From contig NZ_JASLGT010000012.1 of the NCBI RefSeq assembly GCF_030150205.1, positions 38,474 to 102,473 of the forward strand: DNA of 64,000 nt. The letters run 5' to 3'. Made by a program: the position numbers and the translations under genes. The DNA comes from Niabella sp. Its GTDB lineage: Bacteria; Bacteroidota; Bacteroidia; Chitinophagales; Chitinophagaceae. Shown piece after piece: positions 51,241 through 60,563 of the stretch (within the stretch, counting starts at the first letter, position 1; every line of letters starts with the position of its first letter). The notes under the pieces are model-generated. The model was not told the origin of the DNA. It searched no databases and was given only the letters and a program-made list of their open reading frames with translations.

Positions 51241-52020
51241 TTAATTACCGGTGAACTCCGCCTTCCGCTTTTCCATAAACGCTGCAATGCCTTCCCGGGC
51301 ATCATTGGTGGTAATCAGTTTGCCAAAACTTTCCGCTTCGTTTTCGTAGCCGGTATTTCCGGGCGCTTCCGCAAGGTTAGCGGCTTCAATACAGGCAGCA
51401 ATGGACAGGGGCGCTTTTGTATGGATAACAGACAGGATGGATCTTGCTTCGGCAAGCAGGCCGGCTTGTGGCACCACACGGTTTACCAATCCGTAATTAA
51501 AGGCGGTAACAGCGTCGATCATCGTTCCTGCCAGTAATAATTCCAGGGCCCTTCCCTTACCGATCAGCCGGGTCAGTCGCTGGGTTCCACCGTATCCCGG
51601 CAATAAGCCAAGGTTCACTTCCGGCTGTCCGAATCGGGCATTTTCGCTGGCAATACGGAAATGACAGGCCATGGCCAGCTCGCATCCGCCACCCAGCGCA
51701 AAACCGTTCACGGCAGCAATGATGGGCTTGGACGCGTTTTCGATCCGGGCAAAAAGCTGCTGTCCCTTTTTTGCAAGCGCAGTACCGGCGACGGCATCCA
51801 GTCCGGCAAATTCAGAAATATCGGCACCGGCAATAAAAGCTTTTTCACCGCTGCCGGTGATGATGGCGGATTTCAGTGCCGGGTTGGCAATAAAGTCATC
51901 AACAATCAGCGCCAGTTCTTCCAGCACGGTTTGGTTCAGCGCGTTCAGTTTATCCGGCCGGTTGATGGTAATGGTTAAGATCGCATCTTCAACAGATGTT
52001 AAAATCGTCTGATAGCTCAT
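51241..52020 (-). CDS. Enoyl-CoA hydratase/isomerase family protein
   Basis: Crotonase-fold enzyme of 259 residues, the usual length for a single-domain hydratase. The oxyanion-hole motif KAFIAGADISEF and NGFALGGGCELAMACHFRIAS are present. Both catalytic glutamates of enoyl-CoA hydratase appear (Glu in GGCELAMAC and Glu in FGQPEVNLGLLPGYGGTQRL), favouring real hydration of trans-2-enoyl-CoA or crotonyl-CoA. Pathway (fatty acid, branched-chain amino acid or butyrate) cannot be told since no other CoA genes are close. Cytoplasmic, monocistronic. Confidence 0.93.
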   Translation of the reverse strand: MSYQTILTSVEDAILTITINRPDKLNALNQTVLEELALIVDDFIANPALKSAIITGSGEKAFIAGADISEFAGLDAVAGTALAKKGQQLFARIENASKPIIAAVNGFALGGGCELAMACHFRIASENARFGQPEVNLGLLPGYGGTQRLTRLIGKGRALELLLAGTMIDAVTAFNYGLVNRVVPQAGLLAEARSILSVIHTKAPLSIAACIEAANLAEAPGNTGYENEAESFGKLITTNDAREGIAAFMEKRKAEFTGN

Positions 52021-52241
52021 AAAGATCCTTTTTACAAATCTAAGATATAATATTCCAGGTTTTACACTGAATCAGGTTCAATGCAGCGAGCGGGCATCGT
52101 CTTGCAAAGAAGGTGTTCCTGGTTGGATCCATTTCCACACCTTCACATTTCCAAATTCTCACATTTTCAAATTTGTCTTTCTTTTTGATCCCTATTTAAA
52201 CTTTTTAAAATGTCAAAAGTCAATAGTTAAAATACGATGTG

Positions 52242-53705
52242 ATGATGCATTCTAATCAGAAAAAAAATCAGCATCTTTTATGGCGCGCAGGGTTTGGGCC
52301 CGCGGTGGAGCAATTGCAGGACCTGGACCGGTATACGCCCGGCGAGTATTATACAGCCCTTGTAAAGGCTTCAGCCAAAACGCCGCAGTACATAAATATT
52401 GCCAGTGATGATCTGTTACAGCTATATGAATCATACCTGGCACCCGGAAAGCGGGGTACGCTAACAGCAGATGACCGCCGGATCTTAAACCGGAAACAAC
52501 AGGCCGCAGTAAAGGATCTGAACCTGTACTGGCTCAAGGAAATGATCGCTAGTTCCGGTCAGCTGCGCGAAAAGATGGCCTATTTCTGGCATGGACATTT
52601 TGCCTGTCGCAACGGTAACCTGTTTTATAACCAGCTTTTCTTACATACCCTCCGTGAAAATGCACTGGGCGATTTCAGAACCCTGCTGAAACAGGTATCG
52701 CAATCAGCGGCCATGCTCTATTTTCTCAATAACCAGCAAAATAAAAAAGGACATGCCAATGAAAATTTTGCCCGGGAAGTAATGGAGCTGTTTACATTGG
52801 GGCGTGGAAATTATACGGAGAACGATGTAAAGGAAGGGGCAAGAGCCTTTACCGGGTGGACGGCAAATGCCCGGGGGGAGTTTGAATTTAATAAAAAACA
52901 ACATGACGACGGCACTAAAGAATTCCTGGGCAAAAAGGGCAATTTTGATGGGAATGATGTGCTGGATATCATCCTGGAAAAACGGCAAACAGCTACCTTT
53001 ATTACCGGGAAGATCTATCGCTTTTTTGTGAATGACACCATCGACAAAGATCGCGTACAAGCCCTTTCTGAAGCCTTTTATAAGGATTATGATATTGGAA
53101 AACTAATGGAGCGGATCTTTACATCCGATTGGTTTTATGATGATCAAAATATCGGGGCGCGTATTAAATCACCCATTGAGTTGCTGGCCGGTATTCAGCG
53201 GATGGTACCCATGCGGCTGGATAATGACAACGCGCTGATGAACCTGCAACGGATCCTGGGACAACAGTTGCTGTACCCGCCCAATGTGGCCGGATGGCCG
53301 GGCGGAAAATCTTGGATCGACAGCAGTACCCTGATGATGCGGTTGCGGATACCACAGCTGTTCAATGATAAAGACCTGCTGAATGTAAAGCCCAAGCAGG
53401 ATGATGATGTAATGATGGGTCGCAAGGCCGATGGGATGGCCAATATCCCGGTAAAAAAAGCAGCAAAACCGGTGCCTGGTGCCGGTTTGATCAATGCAAA
53501 AATTGACTGGCCCCAGTATGTTACCAAATTTGAAAAAGTAAAAAGAGAAGCCATCTTTTCTACCATATCCGATTACCTGTTCCAGGTAAATGCGGCTAAT
53601 GTGGACCAGGTGGCCACGAAGTTTGTAGACAGCACAGACCGGGACGCATACATCCGGTCGGTAACCATACAATTAATGAGTACCCCGGAATATCAAATGT
53701 GTTAA
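52242..53705 (+). CDS. DUF1800 domain protein
   Basis: A 487-residue protein of the DUF1800 family. The start is one of three consecutive codons GTG-ATG-ATG; the first ATG is taken. Typical features are HLLWRAGFGP near the N-terminus, KMAYFWHGHFACRNGNLFYNQLFLHTLREN, NENFAREVMELFTLGRGNYTENDVKEGARAFTGWT, and the C-terminal LLYPPNVAGWPGGKSWIDSSTLMMRLR. No obvious signal peptide. DUF1800 genes are found next to DUF1501 genes in many Bacteroidota and Planctomycetes, as here 10 bp downstream. The two products are believed to work together, but the function is unknown. Confidence 0.92.
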   Translation: MMHSNQKKNQHLLWRAGFGPAVEQLQDLDRYTPGEYYTALVKASAKTPQYINIASDDLLQLYESYLAPGKRGTLTADDRRILNRKQQAAVKDLNLYWLKEMIASSGQLREKMAYFWHGHFACRNGNLFYNQLFLHTLRENALGDFRTLLKQVSQSAAMLYFLNNQQNKKGHANENFAREVMELFTLGRGNYTENDVKEGARAFTGWTANARGEFEFNKKQHDDGTKEFLGKKGNFDGNDVLDIILEKRQTATFITGKIYRFFVNDTIDKDRVQALSEAFYKDYDIGKLMERIFTSDWFYDDQNIGARIKSPIELLAGIQRMVPMRLDNDNALMNLQRILGQQLLYPPNVAGWPGGKSWIDSSTLMMRLRIPQLFNDKDLLNVKPKQDDDVMMGRKADGMANIPVKKAAKPVPGAGLINAKIDWPQYVTKFEKVKREAIFSTISDYLFQVNAANVDQVATKFVDSTDRDAYIRSVTIQLMSTPEYQMC

Positions 53706-53715
53706 ACCCAACGCC

Positions 53716-54969
53716 ATGAACAAAAAAAGCGCTTCTTTCTTCAACAAAAAACATACAGGCCCCGGTCTGCTGATCAAACGTAAAGAATTCATACAGCTGG
53801 GTTCCCTGGCAACGGCCTCGCTGATGATGCCCAAATTTCTGAAGGCATTGGAGAACCCGGCAGCGGTGCCGGCGGGTAATAAGGTGGTAGTAGTATTACA
53901 GCTAAGCGGTGGTAACGATGGATTAAATACGGTAATACCGGTACGCAATGATATTTATTACAAACTGCGGCCGGGCCTGGGTATACAAAGAGACAAAGCA
54001 CTTTCGCTTACCGATGAAGTGGCATTACATCCGTCACTTACTGCTTTAAAAGGATTGTATGATGAAGGCAATATGGCTATCCTGAACAACGTGGGGTACC
54101 CGAACCCGGACCGGTCGCATTTCCGCAGTATGGATATCTGGCATTCGGCCAGTCAAAGCAATGAGTACTGGAACAATGGCTGGATCGGCCGTTACCTGGA
54201 TGCGCAATGCCACGGCTGCGATAAACCCACACAGGCGCTGGAGGTAGATGATGTATTAAGCCTGGCATTGAAAGGCGAACAGAACAATGCACTGGCGGTA
54301 AAAGATCCGCGCCGCTTGTTTGGCACCTCCAACGAAAAATATTTCCGGGAGATCAATAAAAATCACGGGGGCGACCATCATGATGAAAAGCCGGTGGATT
54401 ACCTGTATAAAACCCTGGCAGAGACGATGTCTTCTGCGGATTATATTTTTAAACAAAGCCAGCTGCATCCTTCATCCGGATCTTATCCCAATACCGACCT
54501 GGGCAGCGGACTGAAAACGATCGCTTCGCTGATTTTTTCTGATATCAATACCAAGGTCTATTATATATCGCTGGGTAGTTTTGATACCCACGTGGGCCAG
54601 GATGCCCAGCAGGGACGGCTGTTTACCCAGATGAGCGAAGCGATTAAAGCCTTCACAGATGACCTGAAAAAGAATGGCCGGATGGAAGATGTGCTGCTGT
54701 TTACCTTTTCAGAATTTGGAAGACGTGTGGCGCAGAATGCCAGCAGTGGTACTGATCATGGTACGGCGAATAATATGTTCCTGATCAGCGGTGGGTTAAA
54801 AAAGAAAGGAATCTTAAATGCCATGCCCAACCTGGAAGACCTGAACCAGGGTGATCTGAAATATAATGTCGACTTTAAAGACGTATATGCTACTATTCTT
54901 GATAAATGGCTATCGGCCGATTCTTCCCGGATCCTGAAGGCCCGGTATAATACGATGGATTTTATTTAA
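53716..54969 (+). CDS. DUF1501 domain protein with Tat-like N-terminus
   Basis: A 417-residue protein of the DUF1501 family, distantly related to sulfatases and alkaline phosphatases. The N-terminus IKRKEFIQLGSLATASLMMP resembles a Tat signal with one Arg replaced by Lys, so export is likely but not certain. Family features are VVVLQLSGGNDGLNTVIPV, NPDRSHFRSMDIWHSAS, YYISLGSFDTHVGQDAQQGRL, TFSEFGRRVAQNASSGTDHGTANNMFLI and the C-terminal VDFKDVYATILDKWL. The DTH and DHG histidines suggest a metal site. It is coupled with the DUF1800 gene 10 bp upstream. Confidence 0.93.
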   Translation: MNKKSASFFNKKHTGPGLLIKRKEFIQLGSLATASLMMPKFLKALENPAAVPAGNKVVVVLQLSGGNDGLNTVIPVRNDIYYKLRPGLGIQRDKALSLTDEVALHPSLTALKGLYDEGNMAILNNVGYPNPDRSHFRSMDIWHSASQSNEYWNNGWIGRYLDAQCHGCDKPTQALEVDDVLSLALKGEQNNALAVKDPRRLFGTSNEKYFREINKNHGGDHHDEKPVDYLYKTLAETMSSADYIFKQSQLHPSSGSYPNTDLGSGLKTIASLIFSDINTKVYYISLGSFDTHVGQDAQQGRLFTQMSEAIKAFTDDLKKNGRMEDVLLFTFSEFGRRVAQNASSGTDHGTANNMFLISGGLKKKGILNAMPNLEDLNQGDLKYNVDFKDVYATILDKWLSADSSRILKARYNTMDFI

Positions 54970-54981
54970 GGAAGATTCATC

Positions 54982-55250
54982 GCCACAAAGGCGCCAAGAC
55001 TCAAAGAAACACAAGGAACGAATCAAAAATCGTTGCGAGTTTTCTTGGGTGCATAACATCCTTATAACTTCTTTGGGTCGGCTTCAACCACAAGGTTCGA
55101 AGAATACGCGAGGTTTGCAAATATTTAGCAGTAGCCCGCCGTTGCGGGCATTGCGTATTCGTTGGTCCTTTGCGTTAAAAAAAGGGTTGCAAAAAAAATG
55201 TTATGCATCCGTTTTCTTCGTGCATCTTAGAGCCTTGGAGACTTCGTGGC
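54982..55250. repeat. Long nested palindromic intergenic element (269 bp)
   Basis: Four sets of inverted arms are nested. Outer: GCCACAAAGGCGCCAAG from 54982 with CTTGGAGACTTCGTGGC ending 55250 (imperfect). Middle: TGCATAACAT (55050-55059) with ATGTTATGCA (55198-55207), perfect. Inner: GAATACGC (55102-55109) with GCGTATTC (55153-55160), perfect. Apex: GCCCGC-CGTT-GCGGGC (55134-55149). An open frame over part of it is a by-product. The element lies between the DUF1501 and YtxH genes. Confidence 0.85.
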
Positions 55251-55314
55251 CAGTGGCTTAAAATAAAAAAGAGGCGCCCGTTTGAGGCAGCCTCCTGTAA
55301 AAAGCTATTGCAGA

Positions 55315-55542
55315 TTAAATGCTTTCGGCCTTCAGATTTTCTGTTCCTTCATGAACGTACTCTTCAAAATCATCCGCCCGGTCTTCAAATTTGCTGGCAA
55401 CACTGTCTATAAAATCCGCAAACTGATCTTTAAGATCGTTTCCCTTATCTGCAATACGCCTGCGGGTAGCGGTTCCTTTATCCGGGGCATATAAAATACC
55501 AACGATTAGGCCAAGGGCAAAACCTGTAACGAGCTTATTCAT
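55315..55542 (-). CDS. YtxH domain protein
   Basis: A 75-residue protein with an N-terminal membrane helix containing the glycine-rich GFALGLIVGILYAPDKGTATR, the YtxH signature (G-x-xAGxxxGxLxAPxxG), followed by an acidic amphipathic tail that could form a coiled coil. YtxH-type proteins in other bacteria are linked to general stress responses; the exact role is unknown. It stands alone between the palindromic element and a 200-bp gap without genes. Confidence 0.9.
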   Translation of the reverse strand: MNKLVTGFALGLIVGILYAPDKGTATRRRIADKGNDLKDQFADFIDSVASKFEDRADDFEEYVHEGTENLKAESI

Positions 55543-55741
55543 AATATTTTAACTTTTAGGTTTAAAATTCGGGTTCTATTATAAAGGTACACAAATAACT
55601 ATGCCAAAAAAAGGATTCCGGCCACTAAATAATGGGAGCAAAATTTTTTCTGTTATTATGACGCTGCTAAAAGGCTGCTATGATTGGCAGATAGCAGGGT
55701 TTTACAAAAATGGGAGACCGGGCAATGTAAAAAAGAACGAC

Positions 55742-56491
55742 TTAATCCCTGTACGCTCTCCCTGTAAGTTGAAGAAACAACCCCTCCAGTCCATCCTGTC
55801 CGTGCTCCTGCTTTAGGGCTTCCAGTGTACCCTGACTAATGATGGAACCACCATCAATAAGCGCTACTTCCGTACACAGGTCCTCTGCTTCTTTTAACTG
55901 GTGCGAGGTGTAAACAAGCGTGGTACCTTTTTGATTGATTTCTTTTAAAAACTGAACAATGGCGTTGCGCGATTGTACATCCACGCCCACAGTGGGCTCA
56001 TCCAGGAAGAGAATGCGGGGATTGTTCATAACGCCGATGGCCAGGTTCACCCGGCGTTTCATTCCGCCCGAAAATTCTTTTAGGGGTTTATCGGCCACAT
56101 TACTTAAGCCCATTACGTTCAGCAGGTTTGAAATGGATTCCTTTATCTGCCCGCTGTTTAAACCATACCAGGCGCCAAAGAATTCCATGTTTTCGGCAGC
56201 ACTGAGTTCTTCATAAAACGAAAAGTCCTGTGGTACAAACCCGATAGTGTTTTTTACAAAAGTGCTGTTGCTCCGCACTTCTTTTCCAAATAGCTGTATA
56301 GATCCGTCTGAATAAGGCAGCAGTCCGGTCATGAGGCTCATCAGGGTTGTTTTGCCCGCGCCGTTCGGACCGAATAATCCAAACCGGCTGCCTTGTTTCA
56401 CTGTCAGATGAAGTTGCCGGATGATCAGCCGTGAGCTGCCCTTATAGCCATAATTCAGCGTGTTGATATGTAAAGCTTCTTCGTTCAGCAT
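55742..56491 (-). CDS. ABC transporter ATP-binding protein
   Basis: A 249-residue ATPase subunit of the kind used by drug, polysaccharide or Nod-type exporters. The Walker A GPNGAGKTT is at residues 41-49, the signature is KEFSGGMKRRVNLAIGVM, Walker B is RILFLDEPTVGVD, and the switch His is in YTSHQLKEAEDL. No permease gene lies on either side (upstream is DUF3109, downstream YtxH), so it is an orphan ATPase in this window. Its start is 9 bp after the DUF3109 stop codon, implying co-transcription. Confidence 0.93.
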   Translation of the reverse strand: MLNEEALHINTLNYGYKGSSRLIIRQLHLTVKQGSRFGLFGPNGAGKTTLMSLMTGLLPYSDGSIQLFGKEVRSNSTFVKNTIGFVPQDFSFYEELSAAENMEFFGAWYGLNSGQIKESISNLLNVMGLSNVADKPLKEFSGGMKRRVNLAIGVMNNPRILFLDEPTVGVDVQSRNAIVQFLKEINQKGTTLVYTSHQLKEAEDLCTEVALIDGGSIISQGTLEALKQEHGQDGLEGLFLQLTGRAYRD

Positions 56492-56500
56492 GGCTTCCGT

Positions 56501-57097
56501 TTACTGTTCCTCCTTGTCTTGTTTTCTGTTGGCGATCTGGTCCAGTACGTCGTAGAATTCCTGTCCGTATTTGCGGGTAAGCGGCTCTTTTAAGAACTTG
56601 TATACCGGCACCTGTAAAGAAGCGCCCAGTTTGCAGGCAGGGCTGCACATTTTTTTGCGGGGCTCGTAATTGAGCCGTTCATAATCACCATGTTTCCCTT
56701 TATAAGAGATAATAGGATATAAGTGACAGCTGATAGGCTTTTTCCAGGGAATTTTCCCTTCATTATATGCCTGCTCAAAGGCACATTTGATAAGGCCATC
56801 CGGCTCCCGGTAAGCATATACGCAGATCTCGTTATCGCTGGGAAGGGTAGGGGTTACCCATCCAAATTCCTCATCGTATACATATTTCCCCTTTTTTTCA
56901 ATCACTTCGATGGCCGGCGCAGGCAGGTAGGGTTTAACAATTTCGTAGTACTCCTCCGTCAGTTTCAATTCGGATTCGTCCAGGGGAGCTCCCGCATCTC
57001 CGTCTTCACAGCAGCCGCCCTTGCATTTAGACAGGTCGCATACAAACTGCTTTTCTATTACATCATCACTGATGAGTTTATTATCGATAACGATCAC
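56501..57097 (-). CDS. DUF3109 family cysteine-rich protein
   Basis: A 198-residue cytoplasmic protein of DUF3109, a group related to YkgJ-type Fe-S or zinc proteins. Cysteines occur in clusters: VCDLSKCKGGCC near the N-terminus, NEICVYAY, IKCAFEQAYN, PISCHLYPI and KKMCSPACKLG. These resemble the CxxxCxxxCC-type ligand sets of putative metal-binding clusters. The function is unknown. It is upstream of the ABC ATPase and 65 bp downstream of gldE on the same strand, where gldD is often found in related genomes. Confidence 0.9.
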   Translation of the reverse strand: MIVIDNKLISDDVIEKQFVCDLSKCKGGCCEDGDAGAPLDESELKLTEEYYEIVKPYLPAPAIEVIEKKGKYVYDEEFGWVTPTLPSDNEICVYAYREPDGLIKCAFEQAYNEGKIPWKKPISCHLYPIISYKGKHGDYERLNYEPRKKMCSPACKLGASLQVPVYKFLKEPLTRKYGQEFYDVLDQIANRKQDKEEQ

Positions 57098-57162
57098 TTC
57101 AATTTTTTTGCAAAATTAAGCACCCGGGGCCGGGCGCACAGGATTTATTTATAAAATGCCGA

Positions 57163-58518
57163 TCACCGGCCGTTAAAATTGTGACTGATGGTCACTTTTG
57201 CCGTTTTTACCCGGTTCTTTTCTGTTTCCATTACAGTAAACTCAAAATCGCCGGTCCGTACCACATCGCCGGCATGGGTAAGCTCGCCGGAGAGTTCATT
57301 GATCAGACCACCCAGGGATTCGCTGTCGCCTCTTACCTCGTCAAAGGTTTCAATGGGGAGTTTTAAGGCCTTGCACATATCATGCAGCATGGTGCGCCCT
57401 TCAAAAATATAATTATTGTCGTCGATCTTGTTGATCAGCAGGTCTTCATCATCAAATTCATCTTTCACCTCACCTACCACTTCTTCAATAATATCTTCCA
57501 TGGTCACAATGCCGCTGGTACCGCCGAATTCATCCACTACTACCGCAAAATGAATACGCTTTTTCTGAAAGTCCAGCAACAGGTCTTCAATCAGCTTGGT
57601 TTCGGGTACAAAATAAGGCGCACGTATCTTGGTATGCCAGTCCTTAATTTCGGATCCGTCATCCAGGTAGGGCACCAGGTCCTTGATATTTAATACACCG
57701 GCAATTTCATCGAGGCTGTTTTTATAAACGGGCAGGCGCGAGTAATGCAGATCACCCACCTGCCGGATCAGTTCCTCAAAAGGGGTATCGTATGCCACAC
57801 CGCTTACATAGAGGCGGTTCCGCATTACTTTTTTTACGGAGATCTTTCCAAACTTCACGATCCCCTTCATAATATTCTTTTCTTCCGGGGTTACCTCATC
57901 CGTCTGGATATCGATGGTTTCATCGATTTGCTGGATATTGGTTTCTTCCACTTTATTGGCGCCTACGGTGCGGCCAAAACTGTCTGCCACGGCAACGGTC
58001 CAGCGGCTGATCCTTCTGAGTGAAAGGTAAATTCCTTCCACGATCATGATGAGCACGGGCCATTCAAACGCAAAACGCAGGTTGTTCTGGGTGGCCCATA
58101 CCCGCGGAAAGATCTCTACCAGGAAGAGGATGGCAAAGGCAATAATGGCAAATTTGAGGAAGATACCCCAGGTTGTGTCCAGGTATTGCGCCGGCACATA
58201 ATAGTTGATGAGATAATTGGCCAACACGATGGTACAGATATTGACCAGGGTTTTGGCGATGAGCATGGATGTAAACACCTCTTTGGGCTCTTCCAGTAAA
58301 TTCAGAATCCTTTTTGCGGAAGGCTGTTGTTTGGTCTTTAATACATCAATGTCTTTTTCATCCAGCGAAAAAATAGCTGCCTGCGAACCGGCAATCGAAA
58401 AAGAGATAATAACCAGCACCACCAGTGCCGCAACCAGCAGGGTTGCGTTCTGTATGCCAACAGGAAGCTGTCCCTGTACAACATCTAAAAAAACAAATCC
58501 GTCAGATAGGGTTTTCAA
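57163..58518 (-). CDS. gldE: GldE-type CNNM/CBS/CorC membrane protein
   Basis: A 451-residue hemolysin C/CorC-like membrane protein. The N-terminal CNNM region has about three helices (LLVAALVVLVIISFSIAGSQ, LVNICTIVLANYLI, FLKFAIIAFAILFLVEIFP). Two CBS domains (about residues 210-345, with FEELIRQVGDLHYSRLPVYK and VVDEFGGTSGIVTMEDIIEEVVG) follow, and a CorC_HlyC domain is at the C-terminus. In Flavobacteria this protein, GldE, supports gliding motility and lies beside ssb and mutY, as here. The name rests on that gene order. It could also work in Mg2+ or Co2+ transport. gldD is missing. Confidence 0.82.
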   Translation of the reverse strand: MKTLSDGFVFLDVVQGQLPVGIQNATLLVAALVVLVIISFSIAGSQAAIFSLDEKDIDVLKTKQQPSAKRILNLLEEPKEVFTSMLIAKTLVNICTIVLANYLINYYVPAQYLDTTWGIFLKFAIIAFAILFLVEIFPRVWATQNNLRFAFEWPVLIMIVEGIYLSLRRISRWTVAVADSFGRTVGANKVEETNIQQIDETIDIQTDEVTPEEKNIMKGIVKFGKISVKKVMRNRLYVSGVAYDTPFEELIRQVGDLHYSRLPVYKNSLDEIAGVLNIKDLVPYLDDGSEIKDWHTKIRAPYFVPETKLIEDLLLDFQKKRIHFAVVVDEFGGTSGIVTMEDIIEEVVGEVKDEFDDEDLLINKIDDNNYIFEGRTMLHDMCKALKLPIETFDEVRGDSESLGGLINELSGELTHAGDVVRTGDFEFTVMETEKNRVKTAKVTISHNFNGR

Positions 58519-58575
58519 TATTTCAGTTTTCGTGAAGCAGATCTTTCAAAGGCAGGTCCGGTCCGCCTTATTTTA

Positions 58576-58980
58576 TCAGAAAGGGTGGATATCAAATCCT
58601 TCCGGACCCGTGTTGCTGCTATGCTCATCGGGCGAAGGAATGCCTTCCGTTTTTTTATCCAGCATGATCAGGTTTTCTCCCACCACTTCTGTTACATATT
58701 TTTTGGTGCCGTCTTTGTCTTCCCAGCTACGGGTACGCAGGCGTCCTTCAATATAAACCAGGCTGGCCTTGCGCAAAAACTTTTGGGCCAGTTCTGCCAG
58801 TCCGCGCCACAGCACAACGGTGTGCCATTCGGTTTGCGAAATCAGTTTACCGGTACGGTCCTTAAAGGTTTCGGTTGTGGCCAGCGGAAACTTCGCCACA
58901 GCGATATTGCCTTCTAATAATTGTACATCCGGGTCTTTTCCTAAATTTCCAATCAGCATAACTCTATTAACGCCTCTCAT
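58576..58980 (-). CDS. ssb: Single-stranded DNA-binding protein
   Basis: A 134-residue SSB with an OB fold; it coats single-stranded DNA in replication and repair. The start at 58980 gives MRGVNRVMLIGNLGKDPDVQ, the classic N-terminus; a longer frame adds 16 unsupported residues. The core includes TEWHTVVLWRGLAELAQKFLRKASLVYIEGRLRTRSW. The C-terminus is short: an acidic and glycine-bearing tail ends in GFDIHPF, not the usual DDDIPF but with Asp, Pro and Phe in comparable places, so partner binding is probably retained. It lies between mutY and gldE. Confidence 0.94.
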   Translation of the reverse strand: MRGVNRVMLIGNLGKDPDVQLLEGNIAVAKFPLATTETFKDRTGKLISQTEWHTVVLWRGLAELAQKFLRKASLVYIEGRLRTRSWEDKDGTKKYVTEVVGENLIMLDKKTEGIPSPDEHSSNTGPEGFDIHPF

Positions 58981-59317
58981 ATGATATATTTTTCCTTGTT
59001 TTTTGTTGATGAAGGTTAACCTTAACAAAAACGTTGATATCCTATAAAAAATAAAACATCCCGGCTTCTGTAAAATCTAACTAAAATTAATTTTTTTGAG
59101 CGGATAAACAAAATTAAGCATGAGATTTCAGAAATCAGGAAAATACCCGTTGCTGCCGTATAATGGCATAAATCCCGGAGCGGCTAACGATCAATGATTT
59201 TATACCGCTGATTCGCTGGTTCCTTTTATTTTTCCGGGACAGACGCGCGAAGAAAAGCATCTGCCTTAAAATGAATTAAGAAGCGCCTATCTGCCATCAG
59301 TGGTCATCCTGGTCTTG
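58981..59317. other. Intergenic region between mutY and ssb, 337 bp
   Basis: AT-rich near 59040-59120 with no credible gene, RNA gene or repeat. It must contain the ssb promoter on the minus strand; no TAnnTTTG match was recognised. Confidence 0.45.
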
Positions 59318-60385
59318 TCAGTCGAATGTTTCAGAGCCGGCTTTGTCAAGATATTGGGTAATGGTCCTGGGAAAGGGCAGGGTTTGTAAAGCCGCTGCTT
59401 TTACCCAACTGTATTGCTCTAACCGGGTGCTCTTTTCCGTGAGGCGGCAGGAAATAAATACGGCTTTTATAAGCTGGTGGCTGAGTTTTTGAGAAAACAC
59501 CGGGCTGGTGGTAACGGCCGCTCCTTTTGGGATCCAGCCCTTTTTGACCGCTGCAGCAATGACAGCTCCTGAACTGGTTTCTTCTTCCTTTTCGATCAGC
59601 GGAAATTCATAGAGATGTTGCCAGATGTCTTTATCAAGCCGTTCTCTTACGGGTAGTGCGTTCCGGTATTGTGGCAGAAAGAAGTAGAAATACCGGGTAC
59701 GCACGGCCGTCTTTTTTATTTTTACCGGCAACAGTGCAACAATATCTTCTTTATAAGCGATGCAATCGTTTTTAAACGGGCACTGCTCACAGCTGGGGTT
59801 TGCCGGTTTACAAATGGTTGCTCCAAAGTCCATAATGGCCTGGTTGTATTCGCCGGGATTTTCTTTATCCAGCAATTGTTCGGCCAGCCCGGTAATGATC
59901 TTTTTGCCTGCAGTGGTATCCACCGGTTCCCGGATCCCAAAGATCCTTGCAAGCACCCGGAATACGTTGCCATCGATAACCGCATGCGGAAGATTAAAGG
60001 CAAAGGAAGCGATTGCGGCAGCAGTATAAGGACCAATACCTTTTAGCTCAAGGATGGCTTTATAAGTATCAGGAAACTGCCCGTTGTACTCCGAATTTAA
60101 TACACGAGCCGTGTGTATCAGGTTTTTACAACGGGAATAATAGCCCAGTCCTTCCCAAAGTTTAAAGACTTTTTTTTCATTGGCCTGCGCCAGATCCCGA
60201 ATGGCCGGAAAGTTAGTGATGAAATTTTCGTAATACTTTAATCCCTGATCTACACGTGTTTGTTGTAATATAATTTCGCTTAACCAAATTTTGTAAGGAT
60301 CTTTGATCCCCTTCCAGGGCATTTTCCGGTTGTTTTCATTTCGGTTCCAGTTGATTAAATAATGCGAAAAAAGATTATGGATCAA
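59318..60385 (-). CDS. mutY: A/G-specific adenine DNA glycosylase
   Basis: Removes adenine opposite 8-oxoguanine. The 355 residues contain the catalytic Glu in WLSEIILQQTRVDQG, the helix-hairpin-helix LKGIGPYTAAAIASFAF, the catalytic Asp in VIDGNVFRVLAR, and a 4Fe-4S site of four cysteines, CKPANPSCEQCPFKNDC (spacing 6-2-5). A C-terminal MutT-like domain for 8-oxoG recognition starts at about residue 235. The cluster would be supplied by the Nfu or IscA carriers. The order HU/mutY/ssb/gldE is conserved in Bacteroidota (known). Confidence 0.95.
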   Translation of the reverse strand: MIHNLFSHYLINWNRNENNRKMPWKGIKDPYKIWLSEIILQQTRVDQGLKYYENFITNFPAIRDLAQANEKKVFKLWEGLGYYSRCKNLIHTARVLNSEYNGQFPDTYKAILELKGIGPYTAAAIASFAFNLPHAVIDGNVFRVLARIFGIREPVDTTAGKKIITGLAEQLLDKENPGEYNQAIMDFGATICKPANPSCEQCPFKNDCIAYKEDIVALLPVKIKKTAVRTRYFYFFLPQYRNALPVRERLDKDIWQHLYEFPLIEKEEETSSGAVIAAAVKKGWIPKGAAVTTSPVFSQKLSHQLIKAVFISCRLTEKSTRLEQYSWVKAAALQTLPFPRTITQYLDKAGSETFD

Positions 60386-60563
60386 TTTTTTATGTATTAA
60401 AAAGTGGAGATTGTCAATTAAATTTAGTAAATTACCTTAAAATTTTTCAATTTTATAAAATTTGGATTAATAATTGATTGTAAACTATTTATTAAAGTTT
60501 TGCACATTTATTGCAGTAACTTTACGTAACAGTAATCATTAAACTATCTTAATATCAGGAACT

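Noticed and set aside
55049..55261. A 70-codon plus-strand frame inside the 54982-55250 palindrome
   Set aside because: It arises because the nested palindrome lacks stops in that frame. Low-complexity translation, no start context and no neighbours to suggest a gene.
60499..60524. TTTTG with TAACTTTA before HU considered as a promoter
   Set aside because: The -7 box has A instead of the conserved G and the spacer is only 14 bp, so it was not listed as a feature.
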